NCBI RefSeq assembly: GCF_002939305.1
Contig: NZ_MVDI01000002.1
Location: 434,001 to 498,000 of the forward strand
Source of the DNA: Chroococcidiopsis sp. TS-821
GTDB taxonomy: Bacteria; Cyanobacteriota; Cyanobacteriia; Cyanobacteriales; Chroococcidiopsidaceae
DNA length: 64,000 nt
Reading direction: 5' to 3'
In this document: one piece after another, positions 25,912 through 35,560 of the stretch
Numbering within the stretch: position 1 is the first letter of the stretch
Layout of the letters: the number at the start of each line of letters is the position of its first letter
The notes under the pieces: generated by a model
What the model was told of the DNA's origin: nothing
Database searches by the model: none
What the model saw: the letters and a program-made list of their open reading frames with translations, nothing else
Position numbers and translations under genes: made by a program

Positions 25912-27168
25912 ATGCCAAACAAAAAGCACGTTCCTCGGCATATTGTTCTCACTTCCCATCCCAGCCAATTTGGTCCTAAACCGATTCCGATTTCTTGGGG
26001 AGCCGCAGACCCACGCGATCGCGGTCCGATCGTCGCGACATTAACCAATCCAGCCCACCGCAATGTGATTGGTACGCATTCGGGTAGTTATGCTGTTTAT
26101 CGTGCTTTAGCAGTTGCTAGAGGAGTGCTGCAATCAGATTATCGCGCGGATTTAACAAACACCTCTCCCGTCGAGCAAATTGGACCGCATCCCAGCTGGG
26201 CAGATCCTGAAAAAATTGTCTCGCTCGATCCGTTTGGGGCAATGGTAGGAGAAGCATTTAAGACTTACTACGAGCAAGGATATGATATCCGACCGACGAT
26301 TGCGATTACCAAAGCTCACATCAATATGCCAGAGCTACAAGATGCAGTAACTGCCGGACGATTACGCATCGATGGTAAAATTCTCAAACCACGCGGTGAT
26401 TTGGTCGTTACAAAAGCCGCTATCGATCCGGTGTGGTACTTACCAGGAATTGCCAAGCGCTTTGGAATTACCGAAGCTGATTTGCGCCGCGCCTTGTTTG
26501 AACAAACGGGCGGTATGTTTCCTGAGTTAGTCACGCGGTCGGATCTAGAAGTCTTTTTGCCACCAATTGGCGGCATTACCGTGTACATTGTGGGAGATGT
26601 CGCTGCGATCGCCGATCCGCATAAACCTTTAGCGGTGCGAGTCCATGATGAATGTAACGGTTCTGATGTTTTTGGTTCGGATATTTGTACGTGTCGTCCT
26701 TATTTAGTTCATGGTATTGAAGTGTGCGTCCAAACGGCGCAAGCAGGTGGTGCGGGTGCGATCGTCTATTGCCGTAAGGAAGGACGCGCCTTGGGAGAAG
26801 TGACAAAATTTTTAGTTTACAACGCACGCAAACGCCAATCTGGAGGCGATCGCGCTGATGCTTACTTTGCACGTACCGAATGCGTTGCAGGCGTCCAAGA
26901 TATGCGCTTTCAAGAGTTGATGCCTGATGTTTTGCATTGGCTGGGAATTACGCGCATCGATCGCATGGTGTCGATGAGCAATTTGAAATACGACGCAGTG
27001 ACGCAATCTGGGATCGAAATTGTGGAACGCGTACCGATTCCAGAGGAGTTGATTCCGCAAGATGCACGCGTAGAAATTGAAGCGAAAAAGGCGGCGGGAT
27101 ACTATACCAATGGCGAAGTCGCCGATACCGCAACTTTATCTGAGATTAAAGGGCGAAGCTTAGATTAA
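25912..27168 (+). CDS. GTP cyclohydrolase II-like protein, URC1 type
   Basis: A 418-residue protein. The C-terminal half (about 225-385) is RibA-like, with cysteines as in the GTP cyclohydrolase II zinc site (HDECNGSDVFGSDICTC) and the YCRKEGRALGEVTKF segment matching the catalytic EGR-G region. The N-terminal half (about 1-215) is an extra domain absent from riboflavin-pathway RibA and typical of URC1, a protein of a uracil catabolic pathway. It precedes the DUF1688 (URC4) gene by 4 bp and is followed by upp, which supports a pyrimidine-breakdown rather than riboflavin role. Confidence 0.75.
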   Translation: MPNKKHVPRHIVLTSHPSQFGPKPIPISWGAADPRDRGPIVATLTNPAHRNVIGTHSGSYAVYRALAVARGVLQSDYRADLTNTSPVEQIGPHPSWADPEKIVSLDPFGAMVGEAFKTYYEQGYDIRPTIAITKAHINMPELQDAVTAGRLRIDGKILKPRGDLVVTKAAIDPVWYLPGIAKRFGITEADLRRALFEQTGGMFPELVTRSDLEVFLPPIGGITVYIVGDVAAIADPHKPLAVRVHDECNGSDVFGSDICTCRPYLVHGIEVCVQTAQAGGAGAIVYCRKEGRALGEVTKFLVYNARKRQSGGDRADAYFARTECVAGVQDMRFQELMPDVLHWLGITRIDRMVSMSNLKYDAVTQSGIEIVERVPIPEELIPQDARVEIEAKKAAGYYTNGEVADTATLSEIKGRSLD

Positions 27169-27172
27169 TCGC

Positions 27173-28411
27173 GTGAAGGAATTGAAAATTGTGTCTTCTC
27201 AAAAGGAGATTGCGTACTTACGTTCGGCTAAAGCAATTCGCGATCGCTGTGGTATTTTATTTGATTTAGCGCGTGAAGATCGCCTAGAACATTTTCGCTG
27301 CGATTTAACGCAGTTAAGACCTGTGGCAGATTATGTCATTGAGGTCATGCGTGAAAATTATCCTGATTTACAAATTCCCTTTCATAGCCGCTGGCGTCAT
27401 TTTGCAGCAGCAAGATCGCGTTTAACACAGCTAGAACGCAAGTTAGCAGAATTAACACCGCTTGCCAAAGCCCAAGCTAAGTTCGATTTAGCGATCGTCA
27501 GTGTATTGCTCGATGCTGGCGCCGGCGCAACTTGGCAGTATTGTGACCCTGATACTAATTTAGTATTTCATCGCTCAGAAGGACTCGCGATCGCGAGTTT
27601 TCACATGTTTTGTCAGGGAACTTTTTCGAGTCATGCTGACAAGCTGCAAGCAGATGCCTTGGGCTTGCAAAACCTAACAGAAGATGTTCTGGCAGCTGGC
27701 TTGCAAGTAAGTCCTGACAATCCGCTTGTAGGTTTACCTGGAAGATTGCACCTGTTGCGCCGATTAGGACAAACAATCGTTAGTCATCCACAACTGTTTG
27801 GTCGCGATCGTCCTCGTCCTGGAGGACTAGTCAATTACTTACTAGCAAAAGTGACTCGCGGACAACTCGCGGCTGAAAAGGTTTTCAGTGCAGTTTTAGA
27901 AGGACTAGGAAATATTTGGACAGGAAGATTACAAATTGATGGTGTAAATCTAGGTGACGTTTGGTATCACTCAGCACTTAATAATAGTACAGAAAATGGG
28001 CTAGTGCCTTTTCACAAACTTTCGCAGTGGCTAACTTATTCGTTACTCGAACCACTCCAAGAACTTGGTTTAGAAATTACGGGACTAGATGCTTTGACTG
28101 GATTACCTGAGTATCGCAACGGTGGTTTATGTCTCGATCTAGGACTCTTGCAGCCCAAATACCCAAATTTATTACAGCAAGCACATCGAGTCGATTCGGA
28201 AGTGATTGTCGAGTGGCGAGCTTTAACAGTGATTCTATTAGACTACATTGCTGCGACGATTCGCGAAAAATTGGCAATGGATGCGCAAGAGTTACCGCTC
28301 GTGAAAGTCCTCCAAGGGGGAACGTGGAGTGCAGGACGTAAAATTGCCGCACAGTTGAGAAGACATGGCGTTCCACCGCTTCAGATCGAAAGCGATGGCA
28401 CCGTATTTTAG
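27173..28411 (+). CDS. DUF1688 protein, URC4 type
   Basis: A 412-residue protein of the DUF1688/URC4 family (start IAYLRSAKAIRDRCGILFDL; VSVLLDAGAGATWQYCDPDT; GRPRPGGLVNYLL-type segment). URC4 is required for uracil breakdown in the yeast URC pathway, with unknown chemistry. The GTG at 27173 lies 4 bp after the previous stop. A second GTG at 27191, preceded by GAAGGA, is an equally good start. Tight spacing implies translational coupling with the URC1-like gene. Confidence 0.75.
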   Translation: MKELKIVSSQKEIAYLRSAKAIRDRCGILFDLAREDRLEHFRCDLTQLRPVADYVIEVMRENYPDLQIPFHSRWRHFAAARSRLTQLERKLAELTPLAKAQAKFDLAIVSVLLDAGAGATWQYCDPDTNLVFHRSEGLAIASFHMFCQGTFSSHADKLQADALGLQNLTEDVLAAGLQVSPDNPLVGLPGRLHLLRRLGQTIVSHPQLFGRDRPRPGGLVNYLLAKVTRGQLAAEKVFSAVLEGLGNIWTGRLQIDGVNLGDVWYHSALNNSTENGLVPFHKLSQWLTYSLLEPLQELGLEITGLDALTGLPEYRNGGLCLDLGLLQPKYPNLLQQAHRVDSEVIVEWRALTVILLDYIAATIREKLAMDAQELPLVKVLQGGTWSAGRKIAAQLRRHGVPPLQIESDGTVF

Positions 28412-28465
28412 CGGCTAGCAATTAGAGAAGTTTCCAGTAGACAAAACCTAATACAAATACCGACT

Positions 28466-29101
28466 ATGCAAGCTGAAGTAACCGTTATCGACCATCCCTT
28501 GATTCAGCACAAGCTGACGCTGATGCGTAAAGCCGAAACGAGTACAGCCAAATTTCGCACGTTGTTGAAGGAAATCAGCTTGCTGCTAGCATATGAAGTG
28601 ACGCGAGATCTTCCGTTAAAAACGGAAACGATCAAAACCCCTTTAGCCACGATGGAAGCACCAGTGCTCGCTCCCGATAAAAAGTTAGTGATTGTTTCCA
28701 TTTTAAGAGCGGGACAAGGAATTTTAGATGGCATGTTGGAACTGATGCCTTCAGCTAGAGTAGGGCATATTGGTTTATACCGCGACCCCAAAACACTGAT
28801 TGCCGTTGAATACTATTTCAAAGTACCTCACGACGTTGAGAAGCGCGATATGCTAGTAGTCGATCCAATGCTAGCGACAGGAAACTCAGCAGCAGCAGCG
28901 GTGACGCGCTTGAAGTTAACAAATCCTGTTTCTATGAAGTTTGTCTGCTTACTGGCTGCACCCGAAGGAATCGCGCATTTTCACGAACTACACCCTGACG
29001 TTCCGATCTACACGGCGGCGATCGACCAGCAGTTGGACGAGCACGGGTACATTGTGCCAGGATTAGGCGATGCAGGCGATCGCTTATTCGGTACGCGCTG
29101 A
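28466..29101 (+). CDS. upp: Uracil phosphoribosyltransferase
   Basis: A 211-residue type I phosphoribosyltransferase with flexible-loop and PRPP-binding regions ([32 protein letters not shown]) and the uracil-recognition C-terminus [16 protein letters not shown]. It converts uracil and PRPP to UMP. Besides salvage, this is the entry step of the URC degradation pathway, which fits its position right after the URC1- and URC4-like genes (54-bp gap). Confidence 0.92.
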   Translation: MQAEVTVIDHPLIQHKLTLMRKAETSTAKFRTLLKEISLLLAYEVTRDLPLKTETIKTPLATMEAPVLAPDKKLVIVSILRAGQGILDGMLELMPSARVGHIGLYRDPKTLIAVEYYFKVPHDVEKRDMLVVDPMLATGNSAAAAVTRLKLTNPVSMKFVCLLAAPEGIAHFHELHPDVPIYTAAIDQQLDEHGYIVPGLGDAGDRLFGTR

Positions 29102-29178
29102 GTCACTATTTTCCCTAAGCCAGAAAGTTAAAGTCCCAACCTAAAGCACCAAAAAAATCTCCCCAACCTCTCTTAATT

Positions 29179-29673
29179 ATGGCTGTAGCTAAATCAATCT
29201 ATCAACTCACTGCACAGTTGGTTACACCAGAAAACTTTCAACCTTATGGTCAAGTGATTGCTGCTAGTACTGATGGTAAGGCTTACGACCACAGCGATGC
29301 GCAGCTGGTATTAAATAACGGCATTCCTCGCTTCTACATTATGCGCTTGCACCGACGCGGGCGGAAATTCCACACAATTACCCGTCACCTCAAATGTACT
29401 CAGTGTTTAGGTTCGCTGGCGGGTAAAGAATGGTTGCTTGCTGTCGCACCCCCAAGTTCTGCACCGCAGCCGGAACTTGACAAAATTGCCGCATTCCGCA
29501 TTCCTGGCGATCGCTTTATTAAGCTAGAAGTCGGTACTTGGCACGCCGGACCTTACTTTGAACACGAGTTTGTCGATTTTTATAATCTGGAGCTGAGTGA
29601 CACCAACATCAACGACCACGACACTTATAATTTTCGGCAGCAAGCAAATCTAGAGTGGGAAATTGTCTTGTGA
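29179..29673 (+). CDS. Ureidoglycolate lyase (AllA)-family cupin protein
   Basis: A 164-residue protein related to ureidoglycolate lyase/hydrolase (AllA) in size and fold, with PRFYIMRLHRRGRKFHTITR, the conserved core SLAGKEWLLAVAPP and the His-containing WHAGPYFEHEFVDFYNLEL. In AllA, ureidoglycolate is split to glyoxylate and urea. In this operon it may act on a ureido-intermediate of uracil breakdown; this is inference, since no other allantoin genes are nearby. Confidence 0.65.
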   Translation: MAVAKSIYQLTAQLVTPENFQPYGQVIAASTDGKAYDHSDAQLVLNNGIPRFYIMRLHRRGRKFHTITRHLKCTQCLGSLAGKEWLLAVAPPSSAPQPELDKIAAFRIPGDRFIKLEVGTWHAGPYFEHEFVDFYNLELSDTNINDHDTYNFRQQANLEWEIVL

Positions 29674-29916
29674 CTAGTTATAGCAGGGGTCAGCGGTCAG
29701 GGTTAAAATCCCTTCAGGGAAGTCACTACGAGCTTCGATAATGTCCTAACTCTATTGACTTGGGCTATAGATAGATATCTATTGTGTCTTGCTAAGTGTG
29801 TTTCTCATCACTAACCGCTCACTACATTTAAGATTACTGCCATCTGGTCAACTACAATACGGTTCTGAGATGTCGCTCAGCGTCAAGATATCTGCAACAA
29901 TAGTTGATGGTTTGGC

Positions 29917-31206
29917 ATGAGTAGCACGTCGGAACAAAACTTAGCAACGCGATCGCCAGTAAGTGAAGACTACCCACTGAATGCTGTCCCACCCGAAGCG
30001 CGTAAGTCACTTTGGTCGCTGGCTCCTTTGTTGATAGGCTTTACTTTATATTCTGGAACTTTTTTCGCCGGAGGTAGAGTAGGTCCAGCTTTCCGCTTTA
30101 CCGATCTAGTCGGTCTGATTGTGGCAGGTAATCTGCTTTTAGGTATCTATGCGGCACTACTGAGCTATATCGCAGCGCGTAGTGGTTTAAGTACAGTATT
30201 AATGGCACGCTTTAGTTTTGGTAGCGTTGGCTCGCGTTGGGTTGACTTTCTGCTTGGCTTTACGCAAATTGGTTGGTATGCTTGGGGTTCGGCTTTAATG
30301 GCAGAGGTGCTCAATCAATTAGCTGGAGTTCCAAGTTCGTTTAATTGGTTAGTGATTCTTTTCTTTACGTATTTTTTCTGCTCAACTGCTTATATCGGCT
30401 ATCGCGCGATGGATTGGCTCAGTCGCATTGCAGTTCCAGCGATGCTGATTTTAATCGTTTGGAGCTTAACCATCGCCACACGCGATGTTGGTGGCTTTGC
30501 GGGTTTACAAGCGATCGTACCGCAACAACAACTTGGACTTGGTGAAGCGATTACTATCATCGTTGGAACTTTTGTTTCTGGTGGAACTCAAGCAACAAAT
30601 TGGAGTCGTTTTGCTAAGGATGGACAGACAGCATTTTGGAGTACCTTGGCTGCTTTTTTTCTTGCAAATGGCTTATTAATTTTTAGTGGTGCGTTCGGTG
30701 CCTTAGTTTATGGCAATGAAGACATTGTACAAGTAATGGCACAGCAAGGATTACTCTTTTGGGGATTGATACTATTGTTCTTGAATATGTGGACAACGCA
30801 AGATAATACTATCTATGCTTTTTCAGTCGCTGGCGCGCACATGTTTCGCACAAATAAACGTACTGCCTTTGTTCTAGGTGGTGCTACCGTGGCGTTAGTA
30901 TTAGCTTGGGGAGGAATTTATAACTTGCTTGTTCCTTACTTGATTTTGCTGGGAACATTTATTCCTCCGATCGGTGGTGTTGTCATGGCAGATTATTGGT
31001 TGCTGCGCCGAGGACAATTTCCGACCCTAGAGCAAAGACAGCCAGCGTTTAACTGGGCAGGAATTATTGCTTATATTATTGCCTCGGCGATCGCGTGGGC
31101 TGCACCTGGAATTAAACCGATTAACGGTATTGTTGCGGCAGTCATTCTCTACTTTATTTTGAGTAAATTGATAACAGGTACAAGAAAAACGAACGCGATA
31201 AATTAA
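29917..31206 (+). CDS. NCS1-family nucleobase permease (CodB-like)
   Basis: A 429-residue membrane protein with about 12 transmembrane helices. It resembles cytosine permease of the NCS1 family (LLIGFTLYSGTFFAGGRVGP, LLGFTQIGWYAWGSALMAEV, TFVSGGTQATNWSRFAKD, NMWTTQDNTIYAFSVAG). It probably imports uracil or cytosine for the preceding catabolic genes. A 243-bp gap before it contains TTGACT at 29755 and a palindrome ATAGATATCTAT at 29771, so it may also have its own promoter. Confidence 0.82.
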   Translation: MSSTSEQNLATRSPVSEDYPLNAVPPEARKSLWSLAPLLIGFTLYSGTFFAGGRVGPAFRFTDLVGLIVAGNLLLGIYAALLSYIAARSGLSTVLMARFSFGSVGSRWVDFLLGFTQIGWYAWGSALMAEVLNQLAGVPSSFNWLVILFFTYFFCSTAYIGYRAMDWLSRIAVPAMLILIVWSLTIATRDVGGFAGLQAIVPQQQLGLGEAITIIVGTFVSGGTQATNWSRFAKDGQTAFWSTLAAFFLANGLLIFSGAFGALVYGNEDIVQVMAQQGLLFWGLILLFLNMWTTQDNTIYAFSVAGAHMFRTNKRTAFVLGGATVALVLAWGGIYNLLVPYLILLGTFIPPIGGVVMADYWLLRRGQFPTLEQRQPAFNWAGIIAYIIASAIAWAAPGIKPINGIVAAVILYFILSKLITGTRKTNAIN

Positions 31207-31382
31207 CTATAATGATCATTTAATGTTTCCCGTGTTTTCACGCACGGTAGTACAATTACCTACGTAGATCTACGGGAAAATATTTTGAATTGTTAGTGTA
31301 TAGCCGATCGCAGTCGAACGTGGACAATTTCTAAAAGCTACGATACGCTGATTGGCAAAGCACACCTGTCCGCCCTTTACAC

Positions 31383-33602
31383 ATGGATAAGTCGGCTATG
31401 GAATCTAACGAAACTATTGACATAGACCTTAAAAGAGTTTGGTTGATTTTAAAACGGCGCTGGTTGCCTGCGGCAGGTGTATTCGGCGTTGTTGTAGCTG
31501 CAGCAACCGCATTGGCATCAATGCAAAGACCCGTATACGAAGCGCAGGGAAAGCTACTTTTTAGAAAAGCAGATAGAACAGCTGCAATTTCTGGATTAAA
31601 AGATATCAACGTCGGCGAGCTAGAAGCACTAGCAGCAAAAGCTAACCCCCTCAATACAGAAATAGAGATTATTCGTTCTGTACCTTTTCTTGAAAAAACA
31701 ATTACAGCGCTGAATTTAAGGAACGATAACGGTTCGTTATTAAAACCACAAGTCCTGGCAAGCAGGGTGAATGCCAGAAATATTCCACTAACAGATGTCT
31801 TGCAGATTTCTTACCAAAGTGAAGATCCAGAAGAAGCGGCAGCAGTTGTCAATAAAGTGATGAATTTGTACATCGAAAACAACATCATCACCAATCGTGC
31901 TGAAGCATCGGCGGCGGGAGAATTTATCGCCAAGCAATTGCCGCAAATGGAAGCAACTGTTCGACAAGCAGAACAGGCACTACGTCAGTTCAAAGAACAA
32001 AACCAAGTTGTCGCTTTAGATGAAGAAGCTAAAACTGCAGTAGCGGCGATTAAGCAACTAGAAAATCAAATTACCGAAACTCAAGCGCAACTAGCAGACA
32101 CCACAACCAGAAGCGCAACGCTGCAACAACAAGTAGGAATGAATCCCCAAGAAGGAATTACGCTGACTGCGCTGAATCAATCACCAGGAATACAGAAAGT
32201 TTTACAAGAATATCAACAAGTAGAAGCGGAACTAGCTGTACAGCAAACTCGCTTTGTCGGCGATCATCCTACCATCTTAAGTTTAACTGAACGCAGAGAT
32301 GCACTCAGAGCTTTACTAGAGGAACGCGTGCAAGGTGCCATCGGTAATGCAGCAGCCACAGAAGTTTCACCAGGCAACTTGCAAATGGGTCAAATTCGCC
32401 AGGAACTAACACAAAATTATGTCAACTCAGAAATCCAACGATTAGGTTTGGTCAGCCGCCTCAATTCGCTCAATAATACATACAATGCCTACCGCCAAAG
32501 AGCCAATGTTCTACCTCGTTTAGAACAAACGCAAAGAGAATTAGAGCGACGTCTAGAAGCTGCTCAATCTACCTACGAAACCTTATTAAGGAGATTGCAA
32601 GAAGTTAGGGTAGCTGAAAACCAAAATATGGGTAATGCCCGCATCATTGAATTTGCAACAGTGCCAGAGAATGCATCTGTGCGCAAAAAAGCAATGATTC
32701 TTGCGCTGGGTAATGTATTAGCACTGATTCTTGCAATTCTCACAATTTGTATTTTAGAACTCAGCGATCGCTCAGTGAAAACGCTGCGCGAAGCTCGTGA
32801 AAGACTGGATTACACGCTGCTGGGTACCATTCCTTACTTTGGTGGTAAAAGATTTGCGAACCGGCGCAATCAAGAATGGTCGATTCCTGAGTTACCAGTA
32901 ATTAATCTACCGCGATCGCCCATTAGCGAAGCTTATCGGATGCTGCAAGCAAATTTAAAATTCCTCAGTTCGGATAAGCCACTGAAAGTTATTGTTGTCA
33001 CAAGTGCAGTTCCCAAAGAAGGCAAATCCACGGTATCAGCAAATTTAGCAGCTGCGATGGCACAGCTGGGGCGTAAAGTCTTACTCGTGGATGCGGATAT
33101 GCGTCACCCATTGCAACACCATATTTGGGAATTAACAAACGCTGCTGGGTTAAGCGATGTTATTGTTTCGCAAGCTGAGTTTGAGTCAGTTGTCACAGAA
33201 GTCATTCCCAAGCTTGATGTATTAAGTGCAGGCGTAATTCCACCCAACCCAATGGCACTCCTCGATTCCAAACGGATGGCTTCGTTGGTGCAATACTTCA
33301 GCGATCGCTATGACTTTGTCATTATTGATGCACCGCCATTAGTTCTCGCAGCTGACGCGGTGACCCTCGGAAAAATGACTGATGGCATTTTATTAGTAGC
33401 GCGTCCAGGTGTGTTAGACTCTTCCAGCGCCGCTGCTGCTAAAGAATCCTTAGAGCGTTCTGGACAAAATGTACTCGGTTTAGTTGCTAATGGTGTCATC
33501 CCAGAAAATGAATCAGATAGTTACTTCTACTACGCTAAGGAATACGCCAACGAAAAGAACTTCCCCATTGAAGAAAATCCAACCGTAACAACTCCACGTT
33601 AG
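31383..33602 (+). CDS. Polysaccharide co-polymerase and bacterial tyrosine kinase (Wzc-like)
   Basis: A 739-residue inner-membrane protein. A Wzz chain-length domain (about 8-100) with a first transmembrane helix near 26-46 leads to a long periplasmic coiled coil (about 180-410). A second helix lies at about 436-458 and a cytoplasmic BY-kinase domain at about 510-715: Walker A AVPKEGKSTVSAN, Walker A' LLVDADMRHP, Walker B FVIIDAPP. A C-terminal tyrosine cluster (SYFYYAKEY) is the expected autophosphorylation site. It controls export and chain length of capsule-type polysaccharide and heads the locus. Confidence 0.9.
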   Translation: MDKSAMESNETIDIDLKRVWLILKRRWLPAAGVFGVVVAAATALASMQRPVYEAQGKLLFRKADRTAAISGLKDINVGELEALAAKANPLNTEIEIIRSVPFLEKTITALNLRNDNGSLLKPQVLASRVNARNIPLTDVLQISYQSEDPEEAAAVVNKVMNLYIENNIITNRAEASAAGEFIAKQLPQMEATVRQAEQALRQFKEQNQVVALDEEAKTAVAAIKQLENQITETQAQLADTTTRSATLQQQVGMNPQEGITLTALNQSPGIQKVLQEYQQVEAELAVQQTRFVGDHPTILSLTERRDALRALLEERVQGAIGNAAATEVSPGNLQMGQIRQELTQNYVNSEIQRLGLVSRLNSLNNTYNAYRQRANVLPRLEQTQRELERRLEAAQSTYETLLRRLQEVRVAENQNMGNARIIEFATVPENASVRKKAMILALGNVLALILAILTICILELSDRSVKTLREARERLDYTLLGTIPYFGGKRFANRRNQEWSIPELPVINLPRSPISEAYRMLQANLKFLSSDKPLKVIVVTSAVPKEGKSTVSANLAAAMAQLGRKVLLVDADMRHPLQHHIWELTNAAGLSDVIVSQAEFESVVTEVIPKLDVLSAGVIPPNPMALLDSKRMASLVQYFSDRYDFVIIDAPPLVLAADAVTLGKMTDGILLVARPGVLDSSSAAAAKESLERSGQNVLGLVANGVIPENESDSYFYYAKEYANEKNFPIEENPTVTTPR

Positions 33603-33610
33603 TACTTGTT

Positions 33611-33655
33611 AAAGCCATGGCACTTAAATTTTGTGTATGGCTTTAATATTTTTTT
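33611..33655 (+). terminator. Intrinsic terminator after the tyrosine kinase gene
   Basis: AAAGCCAT (33611-33618) pairs perfectly with ATGGCTTT (33637-33644) across an 18-base loop, followed by AATATTTTTTT. Eight base pairs plus a U-tract directly after the stop support termination or attenuation between the regulator-kinase and the glycosyltransferase genes. Confidence 0.6.
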
Positions 33656-33753
33656 AACTATTGATAACCTGATTGTGGTATAAGTGTTGTGCAGTATCAG
33701 TAGTATCGCCCACAAAAGCACGAATAACAAAAGGAAAGCAACAAAAAATACTC

Positions 33754-34587
33754 ATGATCAGTGTAATTACGCCGGTATACAATGGCGCAAAATATATTGA
33801 GAATTGCCTTAAGGTTGTTATCGAGCAAAATTGCTCAGATTTAGAGCATATTATTGTCGATGGTGGTTCAACTGATGCAACAGTAGATATTATCAAAAAA
33901 TACGCTCAAGAGTATTCGCACATTCGTTGGCTATCAGAAAAAGATCGCGGACAATCGGATGCGATGAATAAAGGAATTCACATGGCAAAAGGAAACATCA
34001 TCGCGATTTTAAACGTTGATGATTTTTATGAGCCTAATGTTTTAAATCGCGTATCTGCTATCTTTAAGAATTTACCTGAACCAAGTTTGCTTGTGGGCAA
34101 TTGCAATATTCTAGATGATGACGACAACTTAAAGCGGGTCAATAAACCAAAAAGACTCAAAATTACCGATCTCTTAGTTGGCTACAATATTAATCCATTT
34201 CCTTTTAATCCATCAGCATACTTCTACCACAAACAACTGCATGAAAAAGTAGGACTATACGAAGTCGATGAACATTACGCTATGGATGTAGACTTCTTAT
34301 TGAAAGCTGTACAAGTAGCGAATGTTAAGTACATTAACGAGACTTGGGGTAATTATCGTCAAATCGCCGGAACAAAAACTGTAAATGATATTAACAGCGG
34401 TCAAAACGCAATCCGTTTAAGACAACTCATGCAAAAATATCACCAACAGCTTCCGGTACATAAACAATGGCTCGTCGCGGTTAAACGCGAGTACTATAAA
34501 GCAGAAAAGCGAATAGAATACTTTTCTAAAAATCCTAACGAAATTTTACCGCGCATTGGCAAGAGATTAGGAATTCGAACATCTTAA
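33754..34587 (+). CDS. Family 2 glycosyltransferase
   Basis: A 277-residue GT-A enzyme from ATG 33754 (MISVITPVYNGAKYIENCL); a longer upstream frame is not supported. Nucleotide-binding and metal motifs are IIVDGGSTDATVDI and ILNVDDFYEP (DxD-like). The DGGSTD and GQSDAMNKG patterns place it near colanic acid/EPS-type GT2 enzymes. It is predicted to transfer one sugar to the lipid-linked repeat unit at the cytoplasmic face. Low GC content is shared with neighbouring EPS genes. Confidence 0.82.
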   Translation: MISVITPVYNGAKYIENCLKVVIEQNCSDLEHIIVDGGSTDATVDIIKKYAQEYSHIRWLSEKDRGQSDAMNKGIHMAKGNIIAILNVDDFYEPNVLNRVSAIFKNLPEPSLLVGNCNILDDDDNLKRVNKPKRLKITDLLVGYNINPFPFNPSAYFYHKQLHEKVGLYEVDEHYAMDVDFLLKAVQVANVKYINETWGNYRQIAGTKTVNDINSGQNAIRLRQLMQKYHQQLPVHKQWLVAVKREYYKAEKRIEYFSKNPNEILPRIGKRLGIRTS

Positions 34588-34612
34588 ATACCTTAGGATA
34601 GCTAAATATCCC

Positions 34613-35560
34613 ATGAATGCTGACAGCCAGCTTCCGCTAGCAAGTATCATCATTAACAACTATAACTATAGTCGTTACTTAAAAGAAGCAATCGACAGCG
34701 CGCTCAATCAAACTTATCCTCGCATTGAAGTCATTGTTGTTGATGATGGTTCCACAGATGAATCGCCACAAGTTATTACCCAATATGGTAATCAAATCAT
34801 TCCCATTTTAAAGAAAAATGGCGGACAAGCTTCAGCGTTTAACGCAGGGTTTGCAGCCTCGCGCCGAGATATTATTTTTTTTCTTGACTCTGATGATGCC
34901 TTTTATGCAAATAAAGTTCAAGAGATTGGCAACTTGCTATTCAAAAAGACATTAAAAAACCCTTATGTAATGATCTACCACTTGCTGGAATGTATTGATA
35001 CTGACGGAGTTTCTTTGGGGCGCAAACTACCTAATGCACTTCATAAGGTACCAGCAAATTTATACAACTATACTTGTAAATACCGATTTTTCCCCTATGC
35101 AGCTTCTCCTACAAGTGGAATTGCTATGAGTAGGGCACTAGCATTAAAAATATTTCCAATCCCTGAACAAGGAATACTAACTTCTGCTGATGAATTTATT
35201 GTAAGACCAGCACTGCTAATAGGAGAAGTCTATGGAGTTGAGCAAGTATTAGCTAAGTACCGTCTTCACGATGCAAACAATTGGTACGGAAAACCAAAAG
35301 TTAAAAACAAAGATTTTATCACTCAAATAGAATCTTTTTTAAATACAAAACTAAAGGAGAATAACAAAAGACCAGTCGTCTCTTATTTTGATTCAATGGA
35401 TGCCAGAAACTATTATTTAATGAATGGTTCGAGGAAAGATTTATTGATGTTAATAAGAAAGATTCCTACTTGGGGAATTAATAAAACAACAATTAAGTTT
35501 GGGTTGAAGACACTTTTATTAGCGATTAACTTCAGCTTCAAGAAAGGTACAAGAACATGA
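34613..35560 (+). CDS. Family 2 glycosyltransferase
   Basis: A 315-residue GT2 protein (SIIINNYNYSRYLKEAIDSA, VIVVDDGSTDESPQVI, IIFFLDSDDAFYANK with a D-S-D-D metal site). It is a close paralogue of the next gene; both open with the same INNYNY motif and share KKNGGQASAFNAGF. Its stop overlaps the next start (ATGA at 35557). The pair likely arose by tandem duplication and now adds related sugars. Confidence 0.82.
   Translation: MNADSQLPLASIIINNYNYSRYLKEAIDSALNQTYPRIEVIVVDDGSTDESPQVITQYGNQIIPILKKNGGQASAFNAGFAASRRDIIFFLDSDDAFYANKVQEIGNLLFKKTLKNPYVMIYHLLECIDTDGVSLGRKLPNALHKVPANLYNYTCKYRFFPYAASPTSGIAMSRALALKIFPIPEQGILTSADEFIVRPALLIGEVYGVEQVLAKYRLHDANNWYGKPKVKNKDFITQIESFLNTKLKENNKRPVVSYFDSMDARNYYLMNGSRKDLLMLIRKIPTWGINKTTIKFGLKTLLLAINFSFKKGTRT

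Noticed and set aside
29771-29782. Palindrome ATAGATATCTAT before the permease gene
   Set aside because: Short and AT-rich, so expected by chance; no known regulator consensus was recognised.
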